A DNA stretch of 29,977 bases from Azolla pinnata. Its lineage: Eukaryota; Streptophyta; Polypodiopsida; Salviniales; Salviniaceae. The translations under genes and the position numbers were made by a program. The notes under the pieces are model-generated. The model saw only the letters and a program-made list of their open reading frames with translations, was not told where the DNA came from and did no database searches. This document shows, piece after piece, positions 10,317 through 19,723 of this stretch (the stretch's first letter is position 1; each line of letters opens with the position of its first letter). The stretch spans positions 1 through 29,977 of the forward strand of contig JBBBWG010004258.1 of NCBI GenBank assembly GCA_037176905.1, written 5' to 3'.

Positions 10317-12188
10317 CTCGGTGCTTTGACATACATATGAGTGTGGTATTGATATTTTACCCTGTCAAATGCCAAGTTGTTCAGCTCAACTACTTCTCTC
10401 CAATGTTTACTATATCTCCCTTCCTCATTTGTCCTTTTGGTTAAGTGCTAGATTTAATCTCTACCATCTCAGTTTTAACGATGCCTGAGCATTTTGTCGT
10501 TTGCGTAATTTGCATCGCCGCCCATCAACACAAACGGCACGGTCTTCATTATGAAGGTCGATCACATTTGTGTTGTACATTGATAAACATCTTTTGCTAG
10601 CCAAGCCTACTATGGTTGATTGTAATAATGGATGATGGCAGTGGTCAACTGATCACCAAGGAAAGATCAACCCTTGTACAACATGCAATTGGGACATTTT
10701 GATGATTCGATCCACCTTGTGGCACCAGCCACCACTTTACAAAGTTTCATTTAACAAAACAAATTGTAGCACTATTAATACATTCTCAAATAAATTGATT
10801 TTTTTTTTGTAGGGCATTTTCACAAGCCTAAGGCACAAGTTATGAAATTTGAAGTTAATTCCATTCTAATAATCAAGTTTAATTATGGCATAGAAAATAG
10901 TAATCAAGCTCAGTGGTTTGACAAATTTTAATAAAGAGTTAATCTAGTGCTTAAGCAAAACCAAATAGATTTTATTATTGTAGCTGTTGTAACTCATAGA
11001 TGAGCCTTAAAGATGCAAGGGTTTAAGTATGTTTGACCTTAAACGAAATATAAATCATGACACATCCATATTGCAACCCAATATGCATCTACAAAAAAAT
11101 CAATTTGAATGTTATATACTGATTCGAGTATTTGATCTGTAAGGATATGGCAATCATGGTGGCCATATGGAAAAGAGACCATTCCATGGATTCCTTATAT
11201 TGAGGATCTTTTAGCTCCCAAATTCATAGTCAACTTGGCATGAAACTCCGACACCTAACTTATTATGCCAACACTTCCTTGATGTCACAGGAGAATGCAC
11301 CACCATCAGTTGCTTTGTAATTCCATATTATTTCAGCTTCATAATGCTACAATATAACAGTGAAAACTCAACATATTGGAACTGTCGAAATTGCCAATAC
11401 AAGATTGCTTTTCTCAGCCATGTAATCATGCTAGTTCTTGATCAATAGTATCTAGACTTGATAATCCAAGCTTATATCTTTAAGATCAAGAATCTCCAGC
11501 TTCTGAGATTGCTGCCCGAACCTACGTAGGGAAAGCAAATCTGACTTTGTATATTTAATGCGTTCATCTGTCAATGTACAAAACACTAAGAAGTTTCAGT
11601 TACTGTTCACCAATGCATTTAAAAATGTGCAATATCAAATAGAACTCAGCATATTTTGTAATTTAGGAACATTGATCAGAGAATAAACTTGGTTATATGC
11701 AGACTGATAGCATGGACCATTGACCTTTGGTGTTACAAGTGTGATTATATGGGTTTTGATATAATAATAAAAATGAGAAAAGCTACAAAATACCAGACTT
11801 TTTTCTGCTATTTATCCCAAACAGCCCCGTTTCATCAGAGTATAAGTATGTGGTCAACCTATGAACATGCAAATATCATGTGTAATTAAGAAGGAAAACT
11901 TTGTTGTGATTGCTCCAACAGCAGACACATTGCAATTGTAGCTTTTCCGATACATGATTTCTACACCCACTCCCCAGGATCGCCCACCAAAAAGCCTTTT
12001 CAAACAGACTATCGATTTAACATGTACATGAAGATGGTTCAATGTGGGCACATAATATCCTTTTCAAAGAAATGTGCAAGAGTTTTTCTTTACTTCAGCA
12101 AGGGGAGATTCATTCATATATTTATTTTCTGACATAAGGGAATGTGCAAAAGCTGCGTATGGGATCACACCATGTTTTTGTTTCATAG
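10317..12188. other. Intergenic region between RAD4 (5' end) and the LRR gene (3' end)
   Basis: This AT-rich stretch of about 1.9 kb should hold the RAD4 promoter next to 10317 and the 3' UTR of the LRR gene next to 12188. I see poly-A/T runs but no open frame with recognisable similarity and no paired terminal repeats. Parts of 10600-11350 have the look of degraded repeat DNA, but I cannot assign a family. Confidence 0.5.
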
Positions 12189-14659
12189 TCAAAATGGAGT
12201 TAGGACCATACCAACGACCACTGAAAGAGCTTTGGCCTTCCTTCGCTGATCAATCTCATGCCCAATCAAGCTTGAAGGGGATTTTGCTCTACCAGAGTTT
12301 TTCTGTACAGACAGCGGGATCCCCTTAATTTGTAACTCTTTGTCAAAATCAGTTTTTGTTGAGCCTGACGCATTTGAGACAAGTGCATGCCTTAATGCAA
12401 TTCCTCTATGAACCTCGTGAAAACGAAGTAGTGCTTTCCTTGTCAGGAACCAGCAATCCAAAAGGGAAAGCTCCTTCAGCAACATAGGAGTTTTGAAGCT
12501 TAGAAGCCCTGAATCAGTCACCATTGCTCCCTCAATGCTGAGTGAAACAAGTTTCTTGAGAACTGAAAGATATTGTAAGGCATAATCTGACAAACGTTCA
12601 CTTCGCAAGTGCAAATGGTTTAGTTCATGAAGACAGGTAAACCCTTTGCAGGCCTCATCCGAAATGAGGGTGTTCCTCAGATTTAGATATGTCAATCCTC
12701 GGAGTTGTGGAATAGAGATAAGTGACCTTTCAATAGAAGTTTTCACATTTACCTCTTTATGAAAACCTGCAAAGCATACCCACAACAAACACGTTGTTGT
12801 AAAATCATCAAGGAATACTACACCATCTTGTTGGCAATGTGAAAAGAAAGAAAACCTTTGATGCTTGTATAGCTCAAGTCCACCCTCTTCAAGGAGGGCA
12901 TCCGCTGCAAAAATCTGAAGACAGAATCATCCACCTCTGTGCCACTAAGTATTAGTTGTTCCACCTTTGGTAAATTGTCAGCGAGAATGCCTATTCCTTC
13001 TGAATCCACTTTGCAACCACTCAAATCAAGCAGCTTCAAGTTGAATCCTATCCTTGCAACTGTCTTCATTGACGCATTACCAGCAATTGTCCCACCAAGA
13101 TTCAAAACTTCAAGCTTACTTTTTCCATCTAAAAACTCAACATCTTTCAGAACAGATGATGACAGGTCAATCAGGGACAAATTATTTGCCCATGGACCTG
13201 AAAACACCTCAGTCAGATTTAAGATATTTGCTCCAGGCAAGTAAAGTTCTTCCATCATTCCTTCCATACCACCCTGCCAATCCTGAAAGATTGAAGAAAT
13301 AGTACAGTTGGCCATGTTGAGGTGCCTAACCGATGGCAGAACTGGGATTTGGGTGACGTTTGTCCATGCTAAGTTGAGGTGTTTCAATTTCGGAAATCCT
13401 TTCAGATACATCAGACCCTGATTTGAGACGTTACTGCCCCAGATGTCAAGCCTTTCTAGTTTAGTCAAATCCTGTGTTTTGTCAAAGAGCATGTTCAAAA
13501 CCCTGTGCATTTGCTTCACTGACAAGACCAAAATGGACTATATGACATTTTATCAGAAGGGTTACCGAAACAAACTTACATGCAGTGACATGAGGACAGT
13601 GTCGGACACAGGAAGCCCTCCCAAATCTAGTGAAGTAAGACCTTTCAGCGATGATAGCCCCATAAGACCTTTTGCTGTTACTTTCGTTTCTGACAATCCT
13701 AGTTTCTTTAGATTTGGCATGCAGAGCACATGTGACAACCCCTGATCAGTAATTTTAGGGCACGACGATATATTCAGCTCCTCTAAAGTTTCAATTCCTG
13801 TAAGGATCACCCAAAACATCTTTCAACACGCATTCATGAATGATAACCACAGAATTCTCATGAGAACAATTGAAGGACTTAACACATTGATGAAGGATAA
13901 ACACAGATTACTGTAATGTAATTGAAGGTCTTAACACACACTCTTTTCCATAAAATAATTGAAGGGCATGTGAGGGATGTAATGCCTTTGAGCAATGAGA
14001 CTGCAAAATTTGACATAGATTTGCAATTTGCGGCTTGGAGAACCCGTAAACATCGAAAATCACGGAAATAGACTGTCCACTCAGCATCCACACTGGCTTC
14101 ACCAGACACGTTAACCTCTTCAAGGCTATGCTGGAAGAGCCTTCACGAAAAGAAAAATGGCATCTTGTGAGATCATGATACAAATACCTGCGGAAGGAAA
14201 GCTACATTTTTTGGAATGTAGCGCAAGCCAAAGCGGTTCCAATGCAGAGACAGTTCTCGAAAATGCAGACAGATCAGATGTCATAACGAAGCTGAAACGG
14301 ACGGGACGAATCCACACAGAACGTAGGAACAACTTGCATACGAAAGAAAAACGGGATGTGCGGGGAGGAGGATGGCTGTTTCCTTACTCGAGCAACGGAG
14401 GATGTTTGGGAAGAGCGGATCGGATGAGCTTGTGGAAGAGAAGGTGGGAGAGGTGGGGGGGCAGGCGTTCGAGGATCCGCTTCTGCCGTTTCCAGGTGTC
14501 GATGCTGAGGGAGGCAGCGTCGATGCAGAGCTCCCAGAGGCTGGGAGGGGAGCGAGGAGGCGGATCCAGCAAGGGCGAAGGAGGAGGCGATGGAGACGGA
14601 GACGGAGACGGAGACGGAGGAAGGTCTTGTTGGCCCGAACTGCAGCAAATCTCCGCCAT
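12189..14659 (-). CDS. Leucine-rich repeat protein of the At4g23840 type (5 exons, complete)
   Basis: Exons are 14659-14388, 14140-13986, 13797-13580, 13471-12856 and 12766-12189, totalling 1,839 nt or 612 residues plus stop with consistent phases. After a short Ser-Pro-rich insert (about residues 14-40) the N-terminus reads LWELCIDAASLSIDTWKRQK and LERLPPHLSHLLFHKLI. More than a dozen LRRs follow, many of the Cys-containing type (LEELNISSCPKITDQGL, LERLDIWGSNVSNQGL, LKLLDLSGCKVDSEGIGIL). Order, spacing and length match a single-copy-like plant family represented by Arabidopsis At4g23840. No kinase domain or membrane segment is seen, so an intracellular scaffold or adaptor is more likely than a receptor; the biochemical role is unknown to me. 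Three intron junctions give gap-free LRR spacing. Intron 2 needs a GC donor. The stop at 12189 assumes the last exon reads through a possible donor at 12211; the total length argues for that. Confidence 0.85.
13984..13985 (-). other. Predicted GC splice donor of LRR-gene intron 2
   Basis: Joining CTCAAAG (exon 2 end) to GAATTGAAACT (acceptor CTTACAG) gives VSLLKG|IETLEELNIS. This keeps exact LRR spacing against the Arabidopsis protein as I remember it. The intron would then start GCATTA, a poor fit even for GC donors. No GT donor in the right phase is visible nearby. A sequencing or assembly T-to-C error, or a real mutation of GT, would look the same. Confidence 0.5.
14593..14621. repeat. (GGAGAC)n repeat within LRR-gene exon 1
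   Basis: About five hexamer units (gagacg) lie in the coding exon and on the minus strand encode alternating Ser and Pro near residues 15-25. The insert sits before the conserved N-terminal region and looks like microsatellite growth within coding DNA. Confidence 0.8.
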
Positions 14660-15794
14660 GTTTCTCTATCTTCTTTGTCACGGTCGAGCAGAGGCTGCTG
14701 CGTGTGCGGTCTGTGTCTGCGGCGTGGCGATGGCGATGGCGATGGCGATGGATCTGCGCAGGAGGAACCGGCAGCAGATGCAGAAAGCTCGAAATGGAAA
14801 TGCGGCGACGGAGAAGAAATCTCATATTCCCAAACGTGCCCTTGGCCCGCAGGATTTACAGAAATTCCAAGTCTTGCCCTTATTCCGTGAAGAAGACGAA
14901 GAAGAAGAAGAAAGAAGAAGAAGAAGAAGAAGAAGAAAGAAGAAGAAAGAAGAAGAAGAAGAAGAAGAAAGAAGAAGAAAGAAGAAGAAGAAGTCAATCC
15001 GGTGATCATATTCGTGAATCGTGTATATGATTCCGTATACAACACTTTGATGGGTTTTTTGTTAGCAGGTTTCCATGTGATCAGAGCACACACACACACA
15101 AACGTTAATCCATTTAGAGATTTCCCCGTCGATTTGCGAATGCCGAATGTTTGACCTAAAAAACGCTTTGCAGCAATCCATCTTTTCTTCCATGGCTTCA
15201 TGTTATGTACCCAAACAATCGCATCATCCCCGCAGCTCCGACACTTTCTTGTTACGATGATTAATCGAGGGCAGCAATAGGAACCGGAATTCCTTCTGTG
15301 TCCTTGTCTATTTCACGTTCCTTACATAGCTACAATTCCATCAAACCAGCCTGCATTCTATCAATGATCCTCTTCAAATTTCACGAGACTCATCATCGCC
15401 TTGAATGGCCTTATTATGAAGCAAAAGCATCACCAAAAGATCATTCCTTTTAGCAAGGCCCTAAATCAAACAGATTTAACATAGTAGAAACTGCAGGTTT
15501 TACCATTACATGAATTATTGCATACAAGCCTCCGTGATATGGGCCTCTACCATGCACGCCTAAACAGGAATTCAAACTGCCATCAACTTCCTTTTTTCAG
15601 CCACAACCATGCAATATGTTCCTTTCAGCCGTTTATGCCTCACTATTTTCATGTAATTTTCAATAGACAAAATCATACACAAGGTTTTGGCCAGAATCCA
15701 ATTCACGGACTCATCTGGCAACACCGCCAGTAAAATATGCCTCAGAAATCTGGACATTTCTGTTTCAAAACGCCAATAAATCTAAACAGAATCC
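14660..15794. other. Intergenic region between the LRR gene (5' end) and the BAP31-like gene (3' end)
   Basis: This should contain the LRR-gene promoter and leader (next to 14660) and the BAP31-like 3' UTR (next to 15794). A (GGCGAT)n run lies at about 14724-14750 and a long GAA tract at 14886-14994. Otherwise no gene is recognised. Confidence 0.6.
14886..14994. repeat. (GAA)n/(GAAA) microsatellite upstream of the LRR gene
   Basis: About 110 bases of almost pure purine made of gaa units with occasional gaaa slips. On the LRR-gene strand it is a (TTC)n tract about 230-335 bases upstream of the start codon. Long pyrimidine tracts of this type occur in plant 5' leaders and promoters; a regulatory role is only inference. 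Confidence 0.9.
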
Positions 15795-18093
15795 TTAATG
15801 TGATTTCAACCGTTTAACATCATCCTCAAGCTTCTGGATTTCAGTGTAATATTTACACATTCGATATAGCAACCTGTAAGACAGAAGACAAAGCTAATAA
15901 GAGAAATTTGCAAACTGAATTATTGAAGTTAAATATTGTTCATACAAAAAAGAGAGCACAGATTACGTTGATGAACTAAATAAGAATATGACGTCTAAGA
16001 ACCAGGGAACTGTGACTGAAAAATATCGCCTACTCAATGAAAAATTAAAAAGATGCAAGGGGACTATAAGAACAAGATAACCTTCCTAGACAAACAGAAT
16101 AGAAGAAATCACATACCCAAGTGAATGGTAGAGGCGAAGAACTAATTTACCAATGTGCACTTGTTTTAGGATTTATCTAAACTTTTAAAAGAGTTAACTG
16201 GAAAAAAAAGCAGCATTCCATTTTAAAATATCTGACTTTGCAATGTTCTAAGATTTTCCACTTTGGATGTGTTCTAAGATTACTCGTGTTTGATATGTTC
16301 TAACAATTTTCCACCTTGTATGTGTTCTAAGATTGCCCATCTTTGATATGTTTTAGGGTTACCCATCTTTGATGTGTTCAATATGAAGCACACAAATAAC
16401 TAGTTCCAAGATATGCCACCAGATGTCAAACGGATAATATAATATTTTCAAATTTCTACTCCCATCTAGAATTATGCTGATGTTGGTTTGCAATAGGTTG
16501 TTACTCATCCCAATAAAGCGAGTACTGCTTCAAGATAGTTTGCCATACTATCCTGACCCGAGAAGAATGGATGGCTTGACCTGAGTCCAAATTCCATACT
16601 TGATGGTATAGTAAAAAAAAACACAATGTAGAAACTTATAACAAAATCTATGGAAATGTCTCTTCTCTTGTCTGTAGTGTCGCTAATCACCTATGAGAAC
16701 AGCAAGAAGAAGTAGAAGTGGATCCAAAAACCTAAATCTCCATAAGATCTAGAATTTCCAGCCTCCCATTCACAAGCACTAAAATGACAATAAAGCCACC
16801 ATATAGATCATGTAACCAATATAGAACATGAATTACAGCACTCAGCCATGTATAGAATCTTAAGTAACTGCTAATTACACATACCGTCAATCACGATCAT
16901 AAAATAGTTTATTGCCTAACATCAATCAAGGGAACCAGATTACTGAAAGCTTTTGAAATCAAGATGAAGATCTGACAATAGAAATGTATGATCATGAGTG
17001 CGCAAGAACCTCTCATAGATGTAATGTTCAAATTTCACAGCCACAATAAAGTTAAATTGCATGTTACTTGTCTGCCATCTACAGCTTTATTTGATGTCTA
17101 TATCTACGTCTACACCTATATCTATATAGAGAGAGATAAATACGAAAATAGGTGGTTACTAACCAGTAAAGAAGACATGCTCCAATTGAAAGGAGGGCAT
17201 TACGCTGAGCTTTGAAGACCTATGGATTGCATAACAAATAGCACCATGATTAACTAGATGAAATCATGAAATGTATATATATGACAGATTTGTGTTGGAA
17301 AAAACATACAGATCGCTCATATCGATCCCTCTCCACGACAGTGCACACATCTGAAGAGCACTTCAAGCGATGCTCGTTTTTCCAATAAATATCTGAAAAG
17401 ATAAACAAAGAGCAATGCAGAGATTTTATATTCTTGAGACAATAATGAATGAGAGTCGAGATTTACATCCGTGAAAAGAAAAAGATAAGAGGAAAGCGAT
17501 GGATTTCAGGCCTCTAAAACAATAACAAATCAAGAAGAAGATTCGACATTAGAGCATTGATAACCAGACATACAGTTGCATGCAACATATCCTGGACAGA
17601 GAAAGAGAGATACAAACGAGACAGGTGGTATGGCCTGCAGAAACAAAGGATGGAGTATCATCATAAGGTTAGGGTTAGGGGTCAAGATTTCAGCTTTAGG
17701 AAACAAATATAAAGGGGGAGAGAGAAAGGAAAACATAGGGCTGGTGCAGCAAGGATTGATCCAGGGTTTCAAAAACACTGATAAAAGGATGAAGAAGACG
17801 AGGAAAATGGAGGAGGAAGTTCGGAAGGAGGGGGCTTTCTCGGAAACACGGATGGATGGGGAGCGATTAGGGTTTCGCAAGATTTGAGAAGGGGGGTAAA
17901 CGATGAGAGTGCGCACTGTACCGAGGAGCTGGAAGCCTGCAAAAGGTACGATTCCGAGGGCGGGCTGGAGGAGGGAGGAGACGATGGCGAGGAGGCGACG
18001 GCGTAAGGCAGCAGGGTATCGCAGAGTGAGGAGCACGGCCAGCAGCGCCTCTGCTGCAGTCACACCGCCCAGCATCATCCACTGCAGAGCCAT
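15795..18093 (-). CDS. BAP31-like (B-cell receptor-associated 31-like) ER membrane protein (4 exons, complete)
   Basis: This is a small integral membrane protein of the plant BAP29/BAP31 family, expected in the endoplasmic reticulum, where relatives act in quality control and export of membrane cargo (family knowledge). Exons are 18093-17922, 17392-17310, 17219-17164 and 15873-15795, totalling 390 nt or 129 residues plus stop, with all phases consistent. Residues 1-20 (MALQWMMLGGVTAAEALLAV) and LQPALGIVPFAGFQLL form the first two membrane segments. DIYWKNEHRLKCSSDVCTVV is the conserved loop, KAQRNALLSIGACLLYW the third membrane segment, and YRMCKYYTEIQKLEDDVKRL a short coiled-coil-like tail ending KSH. 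The plant short form has this length; the long cytosolic coiled coil of animal BAP31 is absent. The start is the only Met giving the family N-terminus. The 5' flank is a long GAT-type repeat and intron 3 (1,290 bases) carries a 26-bp tandem repeat. Confidence 0.92.
16246..16376. repeat. Five degenerate 26-bp tandem units in BAP31-like intron 3
   Basis: Successive units begin ttctaagattttcc, ttctaagattactc, ttctaacaattttcc, ttctaagattgccc and ttttagggttaccc, and each ends ...ttgatatg or a close variant. One unit is 27 bp, the rest 26 bp. Divergence between units suggests an old array. It lies in the middle of the 1,290-base intron 15874-17163. Confidence 0.85.
17393..17921 (-). other. Intron 1 of the BAP31-like gene
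   Basis: A 529-base intron from donor CTCCTCG|GTACAG to acceptor CTTTTCAG. It includes the stretch ggttagggttaggg near 17668-17681 (about two plant telomere-like units, probably chance). Open frames across it are purine-rich and show no recognised similarity. Confidence 0.8.
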
Positions 18094-18180
18094 CTCTCGC
18101 GTTTTCTCTCTGCTGTTCCTTCCTCCTTCCTCTGTTCGTTCTTCCCCTGTTCCTCGTTTCCTCGTTTCCTCTGTTTTAGC

Positions 18181-18773
18181 TGCTGCTGCTGATGATGATG
18201 ATGGTGCTGATGGTGATGATGATGATGGTGCTGGTGGTGATGATGATGATGATGCTGATGGTGATGATGATGATGGTGCTGGTGGTGATGATGATGATGG
18301 TGGTGACGATGGTGATGATGGTGATTGTGGTGGTGGTGGTGGTGGTGATGATGATGCTGGTGAGATGAGTTAATGATGATTATGGTGATGAAAATGACGA
18401 CGACGACGATGATGATGCTGGTGCTGGTGGTGGCGATGATGATGATTGTGTCGATGGTGACGACTGCGACGATGTTGTGATTAGTCCTCAAAGCTGTGGT
18501 TGATGATGGTGATGATGGTAATGGTGGTGATGATGATGATTGTGGTGATGATGGTGGTGGTATCGCTTGTGATGATGATGATGATGATGATGGTAATGAT
18601 GGTGATGTGATGATAGTGGTGATGATGGTGGTGGTATCGCTTGTGATGATGATGATGATGATGNNNNNNNNNNNNNNNNNNNNNNNNNNNNNNNNNNNNN
18701 NNNNNNNNNNNNNNNNNNNNNNNNNNNNNNNNNNNNNNNNNNNNNNNNNNNNNNNNNNNNNNNGATGATGATT
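18181..18773. repeat. Long GAT/GGT-type repeat with an assembly gap
   Basis: About 590 bases are made almost entirely of gat, ggt and gct triplets. The block begins about 90 bases upstream of the BAP31-like start codon and is (ATC)n-type on that gene's strand. A block containing ggtggtatcgcttgtgatga occurs twice, around 18550 and 18627, 77 bp apart, showing higher-order duplication. The sequence is broken by exactly 100 N at 18664-18763, which is a placeholder length, so the true size of the array is unknown. Confidence 0.9.
18664..18763. other. Assembly gap (100 N)
   Basis: Exactly 100 consecutive N inside the GAT repeat. Both flanks are gat units, so the assembler could not bridge the repeat. 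Confidence 0.99.
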
Positions 18774-19723
18774 TGACTAGTCCCAGTTGGAACGCTGACG
18801 ATTGTCTCCATTGCTAATGCTGACGATATACAACGATTGCCGTCAAAAAAACCTTTACTTCCATGCGTGCAGATAAGCCAAGCCTGTGAACATTTCCTTC
18901 CTCCTTTTCCCATGTCGCTAATGTCCTATGCAAGGGTATATGAAACATCCCATGGTTTGTTACATTAATCGCCTCCGGATTCGTGGAAACACTAGGTTCC
19001 TTCCAAACGGAAAAGAGATAGTTGCCCTGGAATCTGGATTATGTTTAGAGAGTCATGCCGCTATTCCAGCATAAGCAGAGAGTTCAATTCGTGCAAGCTA
19101 CTTGTAGAAGTAGTCTAAGATGCAAAAAAACCTATGATGCCATAGCCTATGTTTAAAGAAGCCGAGGGTCGAGACGATTCACATTATACACTTGGGGGAA
19201 GGTTTTATATTTGGACCGCAAGAAACAATCTGCCAAATTTGGACAAAATTCACTATACATTTTGAGCTAACATCAAGAGTGCTTGATCGGAATCGAAAGC
19301 TCGGCTACCTGCATCTTTGGGCAACATGCACCAAATAAGCGAATGTTTTGTTTTAGTTTTCTGTTTTACGAGCCAGTATCTGGGGATTTCTACCTCCTCC
19401 TCTAACATTTCTTACACTGTAAATCAAATTCATTGCCAAAAACCACATGTTTCCAAAGCCCACTTTTCACTGGATTGGATTATTATTTACTCGATACAAA
19501 GCCAAATACGGAAGTTGCTGCGCCTGACGAGGGTGGTTTACGATCGGCGACAACATGATCACCACTACAGGTATCTTTATGGAACAAAAGAGCAAAAAAC
19601 CGCTACGATTCGAGCTTTACCCTCTTTGCACACCCTGCATGCAGTTTCTTATTTTCTCTTGCAGGTAGGTAGCATACATGCATGGATTCATCCCTCAAAA
19701 CTCTCCAAAGTAAACGAGCCGAT
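18774..19723. other. Intergenic region between the BAP31-like gene (5' side) and the HAK/KUP gene (3' end)
   Basis: About 950 bases without a recognised gene. The right part should be the HAK/KUP 3' UTR and the left part the distal promoter of the BAP31-like gene. I see no clear repeat or RNA gene. Confidence 0.6.

Noticed and set aside
10560-11350. A degraded transposable element between RAD4 and the LRR gene
   Set aside because: The texture suggests old repeat DNA, but I see no coding remnants, paired ends or target duplication that would support naming one.
12189-12211. A sixth exon of the LRR gene after a donor at 12211
   Set aside because: Reading on to the stop at 12189 gives a length close to the family's, and I found no convincing downstream exon in 11640-12180. 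Transcript data could change this.
14157-15030. Open frames on the plus strand rich in Lys, Glu and Arg
   Set aside because: They are antisense to LRR exon 1 or arise from the GAA tract, with no recognisable domain.
17660-17690. Interstitial telomere repeat (ggttagggttaggg)
   Set aside because: Only about two units, inside a purine-rich intron; likely chance. The same applies to the aaccctaac near position 60.
18075-18491. Long open frame rich in His (minus strand) and Asp/Gly (plus strand)
   Set aside because: It is simply the translation of the GAT/GGT repeat on either strand. It has no non-repetitive domain, and the first part overlaps the BAP31-like start exon in another frame.
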